Positions 1 through 13,800 of a stretch of DNA of 64,000 nt are shown here, in pieces. Source of the DNA: Nautilus pompilius. Taxonomy: Eukaryota > Mollusca > Cephalopoda > Nautilida > Nautilidae. The notes under the pieces are model-generated. The model was not told the DNA's origin. It saw nothing but the letters and a program-made list of their open reading frames with translations, and did not search any database. The position numbers and the translations under genes were made by a program. The stretch is taken from assembly GCA_018389105.1 (NCBI GenBank), contig JACATO010000122.1, positions 1,255,001 through 1,319,000 of the forward strand, in the 5' to 3' direction. The number at the start of each line of letters is the position of its first letter. Position 1 is the first letter of the stretch.

Positions 1-274
1 ATCTTTACAATGTTCATCTGAATGGTCAAATATGCATCCTACATTCCAGTCATATATCACAATGACACATTGACCTGGGCTAAGATATTTCATTAGCACA
101 GTTGAAATAAACTTGTGCAATGCAAGTTTATAGTTGTCCTTGATTATTCCTTTAGTACATTGCAAACACAGCTTTGCTTGTGTGGTCTCCCAGTGAAATC
201 CTTGTCTTGACACGAACAAATAATTTTCAGTGGAATCTATCTTCAAGTCTTTCATATATTGAACTTGCACTTTA
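1..274 (-). other. unassigned antisense open stretch running off the left edge
   Basis: The minus strand is open from about 274 to position 1 (over 90 codons) with ordinary protein composition: KDLKIDSTENYLFVSRQ, then TKGIIKDNYKLALHKF and LSPGQCVIVIYDWNVGCIF. Just upstream, the same frame contains two stops after MVSDQAELQET, so the piece may be a pseudogene or the 3' exon of a neighbouring minus-strand gene. I do not recognise the protein. Confidence 0.35.
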
Positions 275-423
275 GAAATATTTTGTTGGTAAAGTCACTA
301 AGTTTCCTGCAGTTCTGCCTGATCTGAAACCATTGTTTATATTTTATGATATTGTTGGAGTCTGTCTAGATATTTTCAACATCTATACAGCATAAGGTCT
401 TCAGAATTAATTTTAAAACCAAC

Positions 424-1217
424 TTATCCATCTGCTCTGGAAGGACAGACAGGTACCAACAACTTAACACTAAATGAATCAATTGTTACCATTTTGGCTG
501 TAAAGAACAAAGCTGAAAACCCAACTTTTACAAGCTTATACTGCTTTCTAAATTGCTTTTTGTCAAAATTAGTAATAAGATAATTTTTTTTTTTTGTTTC
601 TGAATTCTCTGTCCATATAGATGAAATCAGGCACATTTGTAATTTTTTTTTCTTGGAGAGACTTAAGAATTTAGCATTTGATGAAAATTCTAACTAGTCC
701 CCAGACAGTAGCAATTTGTTTATAGAGCTCCCTTACCTTTCTCACCATGTGTCTGGTTGGTTTATAGCCTTTTCCAACCATCTATCCTATAGTTTAAATT
801 ACCAGTATAAGTAGTCAATTTTTCTCTCCTTTTTGAAACTTTACTCATTTTTAGCCATAGGTGTTTAACTCTGCTTAACCGTCACATAGCTTTGTTTACT
901 CACTCATGCCACTAACTGCAGGTAGCTGTTTTTTTTGGCACTTCTAGAATTCAGCAAGCATTTAGTCCTTTTGTATTTCCAGTAGCTTCCGTAGTCCTCA
1001 ACTTTCAGTCCATGTAGTTTGTTGCGAGAAACATTTGTAATGCTTTTATCCAGTTTCTCTTATCAGCATTACTGGGTGGTACATATTCATTCATGCTTTC
1101 CTCTGGGTCTATATCTAAGAGGTCTAGCTGTTTCTCAGTATGGGCACACTTATTTGTACAATTTTTTTTTCTTGGAAAAACTTGACAAGATCCTGCTTTG
1201 TTCTCAAACTGTACCAC
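424..1217 (-). other. unassigned degenerate coding-like fragments
   Basis: Two minus-strand open pieces: 1217-1005 (LDLLDIDPEESMNEYVPPSN and NWIKALQMFL) and 636-424 (NYLITNFDKKQFRKQYKLVK). The wording looks protein-like rather than random, but stops lie between them. They may be one decayed transposon or retrocopy with the open stretch at 1-274. No family was recognised. Confidence 0.25.
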
Positions 1218-3082
1218 AAGAAGCTGAAATGATGATAAGAAAATTTACATGCTGGTATTAGGCCTCATTTCATTAGTGCAAAGATAGCCATGTAGGCAAA
1301 AACTTGCACTGCAAAATTCACTTAGTCTTTGAAATTTGTTGAAATTTAAAAATTTTTTCTTGCCTTTTTATACATTCTTCTGTGATTTTTAAATGGATTA
1401 CATGTTTCCTGCAAAACTTCAAAGGAGTGCAGACATATTGTTGGATCTTCTAAATCATCTGGTCTTCTGAGGAATGTTACATTGTACAGTGCTGAATTTC
1501 AGACTTGGATATTTTAAAAATTGATCAGTTTCTTTCTGCCATGCATATTGAATGCTGACATGGAATTTAAGTAAGATATATTTGGGTAGAAACTAATGCT
1601 TCCACCACATTAATCTGCTAATATAGTATGTAATTGTTAGTATTTGAAGTAGCATATATGGCTCTCAAGGTGGCATAGTTAGGGTGGCTACAGTGATATA
1701 GTTAGCCATTTCTCTCATTAAGCTGAGAAGAAACTGGTGTATGTAGCGGCATATACTGGACACATTAATAGTCACATGACTGACTAATATCTAAAATATT
1801 TCTCTTTATTAGGGTAAATGCCTTCATTTTGGTTCAGATGTGATATTTCCAAACACAATACTGGAGTTTGGTTTCTGTAGTATCCTTGTCAATTAAATTC
1901 TAAGGGTTTAAAGTTAGGTTCAAATTTTTTTTTGTCTGTATGGATACAGCAGTTTTTAAAATTCTTTCTTGTAGACCTTCCAGGAAATGTTCACCACAGA
2001 AAGCAATCAGTAAAAATGCAAAACAAGAAAAATTAAGATTGGGCATATCAATTTTTAAAAAAAATAGCCATTGTTAATAAGTTGGCAGTGTTTTTAGGAT
2101 TTTCATTTGTTACTTATTTTAACTACATGAAAATTTTGGCCAGATGTGAAATGCATGGTTTGAACAACAGACCTACTTTTTCTCTTGGTTCACCAGGCAA
2201 TGAAATCGGTGAAAAATTGGTTAGTAAATTCTACTTTAGTGTTTGTTTACAAGAGGTGAACATCCATTGGAGGAGGATTGAATTTCATTTCTTAAAAAAG
2301 TTTTTACAATTCTATTTTTATAGGTAATAAGTGAAAAAAATAATGCACCCAAGAGAAAGTAGTTTCTTCCTTACTTAATAGCCTGAAGGCTATTTTGTTT
2401 GGAAAAATCATTTTTCTGTTTTTATTATAGTTAGTTGCTTATCTTGAACTCCTCCTTAAAGGTCTCAGGCAAAGTACTTTTAGTTCTTCTATTTCAAAGT
2501 TCATTAACTTGACTTCCAAATACATTCAAGGTGATTCTAATAGACTCCAACTATGTGCTAGCTATCCTTTCCAATAGTTTTGGTCCATTATTCAAGGATT
2601 AGTCCACCCTGTAGTCCATCAGCTTTGCTTGATGCTTCCTATTTTAAGCATGAACTTCTAAGTGATCATTCATCTTTCTTTAAATTAATAAAAACTTGCA
2701 TTTTTATTACTTGGCATGCATATAATTAATATTGGTGGGAAGATCATTCTGCTTATAAATATAAACAATTATACAAAAATCCAAATTATAAAAAGTGGTA
2801 ATATAAATAAAAATTGCCCTGTTAAAGGAAATCTTAATTATCCAAAAAAAGGGAAACAATTTTGTAATAATGACTGAAATTATATTCAGATTAGTTTTCA
2901 CAAGATCTCATGTTAGATTTAGCAGTTGTCTGTCATTCACTTTTAAGTAGATAGATTGTAACTATTGGGCAATAGTTGTACACCAGTCTCAATAAAGGAG
3001 ATGACATTGATTGAAGAGTCAACCATTGCTCTATGCTCCCTCACAAGGGGTCTTGGATTTTGGCAGAGTAATATCTTTGTTG
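1218..3082. other. intergenic DNA, nothing recognised
   Basis: AT-rich unique-looking sequence; no motif-bearing ORF, tRNA or tandem array was seen. Confidence 0.5.
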
Positions 3083-4261
3083 GGTTGTTACAAAAGTTTT
3101 GGTTTTTTTACTGCAACAATGAGACTTCATATCATTGCTGAATGTGAAGTTTATTAATCAAAGTAAGTTCCATTATAATCAATGCAGTTCAGCCAACGAG
3201 TTACAAGCACATTTATACCATTTTGAGAATATCGCCTCCAGAAATACAGATTATCTGTTGGAAGGCAGTTTCAATTGCTTGGTTGGAGAATGATTTCATA
3301 TGGAGGAAGCCGTCAAGGTGTTTGAAAGGGTGGTAGTCCTGGAGAAAGGTCTGGTGAATAAGATGGGTGAGGGGCAGGATTGGGCCTTTTCGATTCACAA
3401 TGCTGACTGTTGTTGGAAGAGTTTCTGATGGACAACGTTTAATTCACAACAGTACCTCTCAGCTGTGGTGATTTCGCCAGGTTGCAAGTAGTGGATGACA
3501 CCAGTTGCAGTCCACCAGTGACCATGACCACATTTGGGGGGAAGCTGGGTTTTGGAATGTGGCTTGACGCCTTGCCTCTGTTGAGCCACTGTGCTGATTG
3601 TTTGCGATTGTCATAAAGGATCCATTTTTCATCACACGTAATGGTTCGGTCAAGAAATGGGTTGTTTTTGTTTCTTATGACAAGTGAAGAGCAGATCTCC
3701 AATCAACCATTTTGTTGTTCATTCAACTCGTGAGGCACCCGCTTTTCAAGCTTTTCTGCCTTGTCGACTGTGTCAGATGCTGGGAAACAGTTGCAGTGCT
3801 TATGTCCAACTCTCCAGCAATTTCTCTCACTTTTTTTGGAATTGGCTTCATCCGAGGCTTTCAGATGGTCATCATCACAGCTGGAAGGACATCTGCTACA
3901 TTCCTTATCTTCAAGGCTCTCATCTGATCAAAACTCTGCAAACCATCGTTGTACTGTGCACTCATTTGCTGTGTCCTCGCCCCATGTTTGCTTAATGTTA
4001 TGAGTTTCCTTGCTCGCTTTGTGGCCTCGTTTGAACTCGTGAAGCAAAATGGCACAAAATACATTTCTGTCCATGCTTCACTTAGAACCCTGAAACAAAT
4101 ATCCATCTTATAATTTTTAAAACCGTAGGTTTTGCATAATGTATGCCAGAGCCCAGGCTACAAAACGATATACAACTTATCTAGATACACCTTCACAAGC
4201 AAGTAAAAAATGACACCCAAATTAACATAATATAAAAACTGTCAAAACTTTTGTAACAACC
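3083..4261 (-). mobile_element. mariner (DD34D) copy 1, internally deleted
   Basis: Ends match as inverted repeats: GGTTGTTACAAAAGTTTTGG at the left and its near-complement at the right, followed by TA. The left flank reads TG, so the TA duplication is not perfect. The transposase remnant is on the minus strand: [12 protein letters not shown] (first catalytic aspartate), SAQWLNRGKAS, PKPSFPPNVVMV and a helix-turn-helix region near 3900-4080, spread over several frames. A block of about 70 bp near 3375, present in the copy at 44868 and coding the HDN motif (second aspartate), is missing. Inactive. Confidence 0.88.
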
Positions 4262-4263
4262 TA

Positions 4264-7200
4264 GGAGGACCCACATAACCAGCTGGTGGAGAAGAGCAAG
4301 AAAAAGTGCCAGTGAGATACATCAAACAAACAAACTTCAAGTGGAAATCAAACTTGAATCTTTAGCTTTGGCAATCTAGTACTATAAACATTTTAGCCAT
4401 TTCCCCCAGTGACTATAGTACTCTAAATATTGACTTACCTATGAAGAAAATTTATTTTTTAGGCAACCTAGCTTGAAGACAGATCTACAACAATTTCATA
4501 GTAAATTGCAATAATTTTTCATAATTGTTTTTATTATAATACTTCTAAAATTTTTAAATCATTGAAAGTAAATGGAAATGGATAACTGCAAAATTAAAAT
4601 TTTCACTCATAATGCAGAAACTAGACTTGTATAAAGTTACTAAGAAATTTTTTTTATTCATATGCTAACTCCAACAGAGACTGATTAAAAAAAAAAAAAT
4701 CTAAATGATTGAAAGTTCGCATCAGAGTGGGGGGAAACTGTTTCAATAATAACTTCCTAGTATATTGTACCTTATTACTGGTCACTACAAACGTGTAAGG
4801 TAAAAACTTACATAAAATGGTCTAAATTTATAGAAAATATATTTAGAAAAGGTGAATGTTTTTAAAAGTAAAAGCAATATAACCATTTCATTTGAAAAGA
4901 ATAAAAAAAAATTGAGTCAAACTATCAAAAAAAGTACATTAAAGTCTGAATTTTTAAAAGTAATCCTATTATATTTGGAAATTAGAGCAAAAGAGATTAA
5001 ACCAAGTTTTTAAACGGTTTGAGTACTAAATTATATTATTGTATTGGCTTATTTAAAGATGGATGGAAAACAAGTTTGATGAAGATTTGTGTACGTTAAT
5101 GTTCTGTATAAATAATTTGTGCTGTATTTTCAAATTTAGAACTAAAGGTGATAAGAATATGTAATACTTGCATTTCATTTGGTGCTTGTTGGAGAGAAGC
5201 TGCTGAATAAACATCCTTGCTATAGGTAATTATTCATAATGGTAATGGATTTTTTGATATTTAATTTTACATGTAGTGTTTGCATTATTAAATAATTACC
5301 AACAAACATGAATCTGAGACTAGTAAGGTTTATTTTCAGTTCCTAACCCCCTCATTATGACCCTAACCACAGTGTAATTAAATTTCCTTTGGAATGTCAT
5401 GGTTATGTGAATATATGTCTCCCTGATTTTCATATCAAATTCCTGCATGCTTAATTAAGACTTGGTCTTTAAAATGTGATTCATCAAATTGGTTATTTTT
5501 TAAGTGCTGGTTAATACAAAATGGCACATCAGTAAAAGAAACATTTGATGGCGACAACTTGCCAAAAGGATTGGTATGTTGAAGAGGAAAGCAACTTAGT
5601 CATGACAGATAACCTTAGTAAAAGCCAAAGCATAATTTCTAAGGCTTTGGCTTTGCATCATACTCTTGACAGTGCTGCTAGATTACTGGATGGTGTGTTC
5701 AAGTCAACAATGCAAGCAAATAGTAATTGTTTCCAAGCAGCAAGACAGTTTAAACCTGATCTGATCTTTGAAACTACAGATATCGAAGCCAGAACTGTTT
5801 GTATGGTTTGAGCTAATGGTATAAAGTTAAGAAAAGCATGTATCTTTCTACCATTGGCCATTACAGGTTGAAGCAGGACTGGGCTAAAGACAATGTTGGG
5901 TAGACCATGAGAGATTAGACTTGTACTGTTCATGGTTGTGTTCCAACAAAGTTGGAACTTTATAGATTGATGTACTAAAGTGCGAAAGATGCCAGGGAGA
6001 TGTCTTATGATGCAATAGCAGTGACTTTTTGATATTGCAATGAATTAGCTTGACTGACAAAATTGATAACTTTAGTTTTCCCAAACAGTACCATATTAGA
6101 TTTAAGACAATTGGAGAATGCCTTGATGTTCACAGTCATGTAATATTGCTATTGGAGATGGTTTAATTCTCATGGCTGATAATGGCATGGTAATCAGCCA
6201 ATATCTCAAGTTATTCTCCAGACCTGAATCCATTTAGAAAATGCTTTGGGTTGCTACTGCAAGATTTTTGTGCTACCACAAATGTTGCAGGAATTTGATA
6301 GTCCAATTCCTCTATGGAGAGTGTTATCTGGCTCAGATCAACATTCAAAGAGACTAGTCACCTGATGCAAACCTCAATGTATTTGACTTTCTAAATGATA
6401 TTTTGTTACTTTGAAGCTAGTCTCAGCCAAGGGTTAAAGTTATCAATTAAATTTTTTTTTTAATTTGATCAAAAAAATTTTCATAGCTGAATGCTTCCAA
6501 GTGCTCACCACCAAGTGACCCTCATGAGATTCTCTTGTTTCTCACCATCTTCGCAGAATATTAGTATAGTTCTATTTACTTATTTGTTTATTTGATTTTA
6601 ACTGCACCCAATTGTCATTTGTTATTTGGTAAAGTCCAGATTTGGCTTTGCTGCACATTTTTTTTTTCAAACACTGTTTCAAGCTATCCCATTTCCTGTA
6701 ATGATTACTATTCGTAGGTTGGGGATTGACTATTTTTTAAAATATTATTATGGAGATATTTTGTTTCCTTGGGGTTACTGCTGCACATACTTCAGGGGCA
6801 TTTGCCAATACTAGGGTGTCCTCATGTGACCTTCAGTTTATGTTCTTAATGATGGATGCTTTGATGCTTTGTTCTGGCTTTTTAGCTTACATTATTTGTC
6901 GTTTCTTCTGTTACCATGAATTCTCTAGTGGATTACATATGCCATTGTTGGATTTTCCTCATAGGCAGGAACCAGCATAGCAGTGGACATTTTCCACTCA
7001 TGCTATATGCCCTACTTTGTTTTATGCTGTTATTAAATCTAACCTTAGCAGTTTTTTCTTGATATTTTTGTTTGCATAGTGTATTATTAGATTGCTTTCA
7101 TTTCATCTTTTTAAGTATTGAATCTTTGAGTGATGGATAGAAACTTATTTTGCTATTTTAGAGTCCTATTGGCTTTTAACTTTTCAAGGATCCCTGTAAA

Positions 7201-10200
7201 CAATTCTTTTTAATGTAAAATTTGTTCACATCCTTTCCCCCCTATCCACAAAACCCTCTGTTTTCGGTTTAAACTGATTTTTACCAAAAACTCCTGGGTT
7301 TTACATATCCCATGATTCAGATTTTACTGTTTTTCACCTGAATTTTGTATCACTCAAGTACAAAATAGGTTATTTTATTAGGAAAATACAATACATTGCA
7401 TCAGATTTGTGGAGTTAATAAAACTTTAGTTTCCGAGTATGTGCAAAGGTGCTTGTTGATGTAAGGTAATGTGAAGGCAGATAAACACAATATACGCAAG
7501 CAAAATGTATAGTAATGTATCATTTTTCATACTAGTTGATAGTTTTAAAGCAATAACTTGCCATACTAAAATGGGACAAAAGTGATAAACTATTGGAGTA
7601 CCTTACTGAACATAAGGATGATTTTGAATGTCATAAGAAAACCAAAACAGGAAAGGGTGAAGTTGAGTTTTTGCAATGTAAATAGTGTGGCATTGAAATT
7701 AATACACGGCTGTCTGGATTAGCAAGTAACATTTAACTAAAATATGATGATGAAACTGAAAATTCAACATGCATTAGAATCAGCATGGTTTCTTCTTACT
7801 CTTCACCAGCTGGCCATATGCATGGGTTTTTTGGTCAACGGTGAAAAAAAGTGGAGAGGTCTTACAGTAGATTTGTTCCTGGGTTTACATCTAGCAGGAG
7901 CCACCCATATTTCTTCCTAATGCATCTTAGAACATTGATAGTGATAAGCATTCCATTTGGAAAAGTTAAAGGTAAAAGTATCATTGGGTGAGCTTTCAAG
8001 TATTCTCTGATCATATGAAGAATATTCACCCTACTGGATTATCTGTAGTGAAGTTTGTGGACAAAATGCATTTGAAGACCACATCAAAATAAGTTATTAG
8101 GGCATGTAAGACAGATCTAATCAGACTTTTCCAGATTTTTGTTCAAAAGCAAACATTAAAATTTACAGATTCTAGAAATAAATGAGAATATTTAAAGGAT
8201 GTGATGTTTTGAATGATCCTGTGGGTAAGCAGCTTTCATAGAAAATAGAAACCTTAGGTGGTGGTGGGGGGGGGGGAGAAAGATGAAAGCAGAGTGTCAG
8301 CTGATTAGAAGGAAAATTCCACCAGCATTGCCAAGTAAAAGTTGTTTTTAGTTACTAGACCCTTGCCAAGGTACATAAGTAGCTTCTAGCTTAAAGTGTA
8401 ACAGTTTTAGTTGCAAAGGTGCCTTGTGTGACTAGTTCCTGCTATCATTCTTGTTATTACTAGAGTATTGCTAGGTCTTTTCATTAAGCAGAATATATCC
8501 TTATTTAGTGATTAAAGATAGAGAGATAGCAGATTTGATAAACTTTTAATTGTGGTAGTTTTGGATAATGATTAACTGGTATATCACTCTATCAGGATTC
8601 ACTATCAGTTTACAGATAATACTACGAAGTTGAAATTTACTAACTAAAGCTTTTGTTCAGGTAATTGATTCTAAACTTTGTGCAAATGATTGGTAAAGCA
8701 GTTTAATATGTTTGACATTGGTTTCTCTTGATGTTATAATAGTGCTCCTTATTAATTATATCTGACAGATATAGAACTGATTTTCTGTGGATTTAATATT
8801 AAATAGATTTCATAATTTTTTTTCCATTAATAAACAGTTTTTTCTTATTTTTAAGCTGTCTGGAAACTTGGAAACTATTTTCTAATCATACACAAGATAT
8901 TATTGGTCACTCATTGCTTTTTCTTGCTTCATATTCTTTGGTAGTGTTTCAACAACTAACAAAAATGTTCACAGATTTTCAGTTTTGATTTACATCCTGT
9001 GTTGTTTTTTTTTTTTTTTTTGTGCTGCATATTATATTTATGCTCACTCATTCAACATTCAGAAGGTTAGTAGTGTTCTACTTCATAACTTTATTGAATG
9101 AATTTTTTATGTATAAAGAATTCTGTGCAAACATGAGGCCTTATTTCACATTGCAAATATGCCTTCATCAGTCCATCTGCTTGAAAGTTAAAGATTTTAT
9201 CATCACCTGAAATTTTGTAGTTGTATGTAGATTTTAATTTGTCAGTTATATTGGAGACACTGAGGTTCATGGAGTCTTTTTTACCACCCTATTTCCTTAT
9301 ACAAGGAAGGCCAATTATTTTTCTAGTTGGTTATTATTTTTGTATCATGTACTGTAGATCATCTGCACCAAGTTTTTTATTTTAAGTATGTCACACTGAT
9401 CTGGCAGATGATATGAAGAGCAAAACTTACTAAGTTATTTTAAATTTAAGCATTGATTTAATGAGGTACTAAAAAGAGAATATAATAACTGATCTCTGGG
9501 CAAAATAACATCTTTCAGGTATATTTTCATGACTATATGAATAGGCTTAAGGAATTAAGTTTAATATGTATATTACTGACTTTGTGTATCACCTGATAAT
9601 ATCTACATCCAAACTGTTGACTTCACACTGTCCACTCAACTTTTGGTAGTAATTATAATTAACTTAGAATATTATCATGAAAATTTTTAAAAATTTGTTA
9701 ATTAGTATAAACATATACAACCAAATGTTAATTATTAAAATATGTTACTAAAAGATTTTTCCTTAAGGTTAGTATTGATTAGTGTTTTTCTAGTTAGTAA
9801 TTCCTTGATTTTAGGACTGGTGGTAAACAAAATTCAAGGACTGTTCGCATGGTATGTTTAGTATGCTTTACAGAGATTTGACAAATTGATTTTAAAGCTA
9901 TGCATGACTGCCCCATGATTAAATAGGTCTCAACTAAATAGGAGTCAGTAAAATACCAGAATCACAGGTATGTGGTTGTCACAGGTATGTATGTGGTTGT
10001 ATGATACTGATACATCATTAGACCTGGACACTCGCACCTGTTCTAGAAACATCTTCAACAGAATGCTGTTTTTCATTATAGCTGGTATCTGCTTAGAAGC
10101 TGTGTACACAAAACTACATGTTAAAAGTATGCAAGTCAAAGTAGTATTGATAATATGATGATTGAATTTATAGGATATGAGACCTTAAGTATAGATGATT

Positions 10201-10288
10201 AAAAACCATTTAGTGCTTTTTTTTTTTTAAAAATAAACTATAATTTTTAAAATCTTTTACAAAGAAGTTATGATTGTAGATGACCCCT

Positions 10289-10327
<39 letters not shown>

Positions 10328-10698
10328 ATTTGCAGAACTTGAAAAATGTGACTATATAAATCTTGAAAAGGTTTTGAAATTGTCTGCTCTTTGCTCTATA
10401 CTTAAGTAAATTTCTTTTGTTTAAACTTTCTCTAACCAGTACAGCAAAACACGACAATGGTGATATTCTAAAATTCCTGGCTTCTGATCTCATAATTTGC
10501 ATTGATTGGGTAGTAATAACTATTATTACTATGCCAAATAGCTAATACCCAAAACATTCAAGCTATCTCTTATTTTCACTTTATTGGACTAAACAACTTG
10601 TCCAGTGTTTTTCAGTTAATTACTGATCTAAATACATCATTAATGTTCAATACAATATTAAAAAAATACATTAACAATTTGTAAAATCATATTTTCAG
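4264..10698. other. DNA upstream of the spectrin gene, no gene recognised
   Basis: The stretch near 5545-6450 holds short coding-like pieces (including SSYSPDLNPF near 6215) that may be a decayed transposon. A run of 34 A at 10293-10326 lies 400 bases before the start codon. Any 5' UTR exon or promoter of the spectrin gene should be here, but no core promoter motif stands out. Confidence 0.45.
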
Positions 10699-10729
10699 AT
10701 ATCTAGATGTTTAATGACATGCGACCATA

Positions 10730-10846
10730 ATGTCCATAAAAGGTGTTCAAAGCTTTGAAAGGAGCCGCATTAAGGCCTTGCAAGAAGAACGTGTTGGAAT
10801 ACAGAAAAAGACTTTTACAAAATGGGCAAATGCATTTTTGGAAAGG
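10730..10846 (+). CDS. kst/SPTBN5-like: beta-heavy spectrin exon 1 (first coding exon)
   Basis: Residues 1-39, ending at a phase-0 donor GTATGT. It begins [18 protein letters not shown] and runs into the start of CH1 ([12 protein letters not shown]). A possible acceptor (TTTTCAG, ending 10698) lies 31 bases upstream of the ATG, so a separate 5' UTR exon may exist further left. No convincing promoter was seen. Confidence 0.9.
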
Positions 10847-13800
10847 GTATGTATTATATAAAATAAGCAATTGTTTTAGAAAATTGTAGCATATCTGGTA
10901 GAACAAATTATATTTTAATGCAATATGTGGGAAAATGTTGAATAATGAACTTAAAATTTTGTTTAAACTTAACCAAAAAATCAGTCTTTGAAAACAGAAC
11001 ATTAAGCCATAATGATGACATTAATTCATCTTTCTGGTAATTGATCCTGTTTGCATGAACCTGAAAACATTTATAGTTAGTGATCTAAAATTATCTGTGC
11101 AACAATAATCTGATTTTGAATGACTTATTACAAAAAGGAGAGAATAGTTTTCTGTAGTTTTTAAATAGCAAATATAATGTTTGAATTTACATTTTGAATG
11201 GGCATTTTTTACTAGCTGGATAACATTTCAAATATTGAAGAGTGAAAATCTTTAAGATATATGAGGTCTGTCGAAAAAGTATCCGACCCTAGGCTGGGAA
11301 AAAAAAATTACGTACTTGGTGGTGTTCGATTGCTAATCCCCTTCGAAGTAGGCCGCTTGTGCCTCCACACACTTAGCCCAGCGATCCTTCCACTGTTCAA
11401 AGCACATCTGGAATGCTTCTTCTGGAATGGCTCTCTGCTCCGCTGTTGCATTCTGCATGTTCCCTCGGCTCTCAAAGCGGTAGCCTTTCAGTGGCATTTT
11501 CATTTTTGGGAACAACCAGAAGTCAGAAGGAGCCATGTCTGGAGAGTAGGGAGCCTGGTGAATGAGTGAAATGCCTTTCTTTGCCAAAAAACCTTGGATC
11601 AGCTGCGACAAATGAGCCGAGGTGTTGTCATGGTGCAGCTGCCAGTTTTGCGAGGCCCACAGATCCGGTCTCTTGTGCTGAACAGCATCATGAAAGACAT
11701 CGGAGGACTTCCTGATAGTACTCCTTTGTAACTGTTTGTCCTTCCGGTACGTATTCGTGATGCACAATGCCTTGGTAGTCGAAGAAAAGTCAGCATCACC
11801 TTGATTTTGCTCTGGACCTGATGTGCTTTTTAGGGCCTTGGCAACATTGGTTGCTTCCACTGTGATGACTGAGCTTTTGTTTCTGGGTCGTATCCATACA
11901 CCCACATCTCATCTCCAGTTATCACGGTATTCTGGAACTCAGGATCCCTCTGCGCAACCTCAAGACGAAGTTGTTGTTTCTGAGAAAGCACCTTGGGCAT
12001 AGCGCAAGCCCAAATCCTCCTTTAAAATTGCATGTGCAGAATCTTTACTGATCCCAACCTCGTCTCCAATTTCCCGCACTGTCAAATGATTATCCTCCAT
12101 TATCAAGGTCCGCATTTTCTCGATAACTACATTGCGGCTTGTTGACGGCCTCCTGGAACGCTAGTCACTCTCCACTGATGTTCAGCCATCTTTGAACGTG
12201 TTGTACCATTCTTTTATTTGGGTAACACCCATGGCATTGTCACCAAAAGCCTGTTGAATTTTGCGAATTGTTTCTGCTTGGGTATCTTCAGGCTTTTGGC
12301 AAAACTTGATGCAAGATCGTTGCTCCACACGTTCCATCATCATGGGGAAATGAAAATGTGATGAGTAAGTAGTACAGCACCTCACATGATGGCTACCTGA
12401 CTGCGAATGATGCATCCAGCAAGCCCGCCAAAAACCACATATGCGCATGAAGGCATGCGGCTCCACTTTGCACACTTTTGCCTCCCTAACGTCATTACTT
12501 CCCATGGGAAAAAATAAAGTCGGATACTTTTTCAGCAGACCTCGTATAATAGACAATATCTTGAGTCAGAAAATATATGTAAATACACTGATCCCTTGAT
12601 TCAATGCTGAATTCAATCTGCATAAAATCAAGAATACAGCAACCTGGACAAGGGAAGTAAATCCTGATAAGTCTATAGATGAAAAATGGATGTGAAGGCC
12701 TGTTGCTGATCATAATTAGTAATAGTTCCAGGAAAAATATATATGTTGTATTCCCAGTTGTTGATTAAGCCTGACTGACAATAAGATTGTGGCATCTGTC
12801 CAGCCACAAACTAATGATGCTTCAGAATATGAAGAGGAGAAAGGTTGGATGCACTTTGCATTCTGAAGCATTTGTTACTTCGAAAACTTGTTTTATAGTA
12901 TTTTTAAAAATAAGAATGTGATTTTGTGCAGCTTACATCCTTAAAACAAGTGCATGACCTTGTAGCTAAGATACGCTCAAAATATGGATGTAAATTACTA
13001 AAATTTTAAATGATAGACATTGCAGTAAACATTTAGGAAAATATGTAAACATTTAACTCTTAAAATTTCTTTAGTTTATATTTTAGACTTGAACATCTGT
13101 AGTCAGCAGATGAACCCCCCACCCTTTGCAGTTTGTAGGTGTTCCACTAAAAGAAGTAGTTAGGTGGCTTGCTCTGGTGCCATAGCTGGCCATACTGGAA
13201 TGTTGTAGGTGGAGGTGGTGACCAGAAACTAACATTTGTGAAAATAATTATTTTCCTTCCAAAGGGGTGAGTGGGTGCAGTCAGATCCTGCAAAGGATAA
13301 AAGATTTTTGTTAAGGCAGTTGGACCCTGACAGTCCCCGATGAAAGTTATATTATTCACCTCATCTTCGCAACATACCAAGTGATTTTTTTTCATGTTCT
13401 TCTGTTAACCTGTTAGCTCTATATGTTATCTGTTCATGTTGTATGAACATTTGGGTTACCTGAGCTCTGGACACACCAAGAAAGCAGATAAGTCTGACTC
13501 CCTTATTCATTCTACTTGTAACGATTTTTTCTTTTCTCTGAGGAATTGCATCCATTTCATGATATTTTGTAAATATTGAAAATTAGCGATACCACTACAT
13601 TTCAAAGATGGAGCAATCAGAAGGGAGTAATGTGTGGAATCATTTCACAAAGAGATTGCCAAATACCGTTCAATGCAAATTATGCAAGACCAGAAACATT
13701 GCTGAATTATTTAAAACCGAAGCATCACTCTGTATCTTTAGAAGAGTATACAAAACAAACACTCTGCACTTGTATCTGAAAACTGCATGAAATGTAACAC

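Noticed and set aside
6100..6450. SSYSPDLNPF-like wording suggesting a Tc1/mariner remnant
   Set aside because: Only one short motif, no DDE partner motif or ends; chance is not excluded.
10287..10502. Minus-strand ORF with a long phenylalanine run
   Set aside because: It is the translation of the 34-A run.
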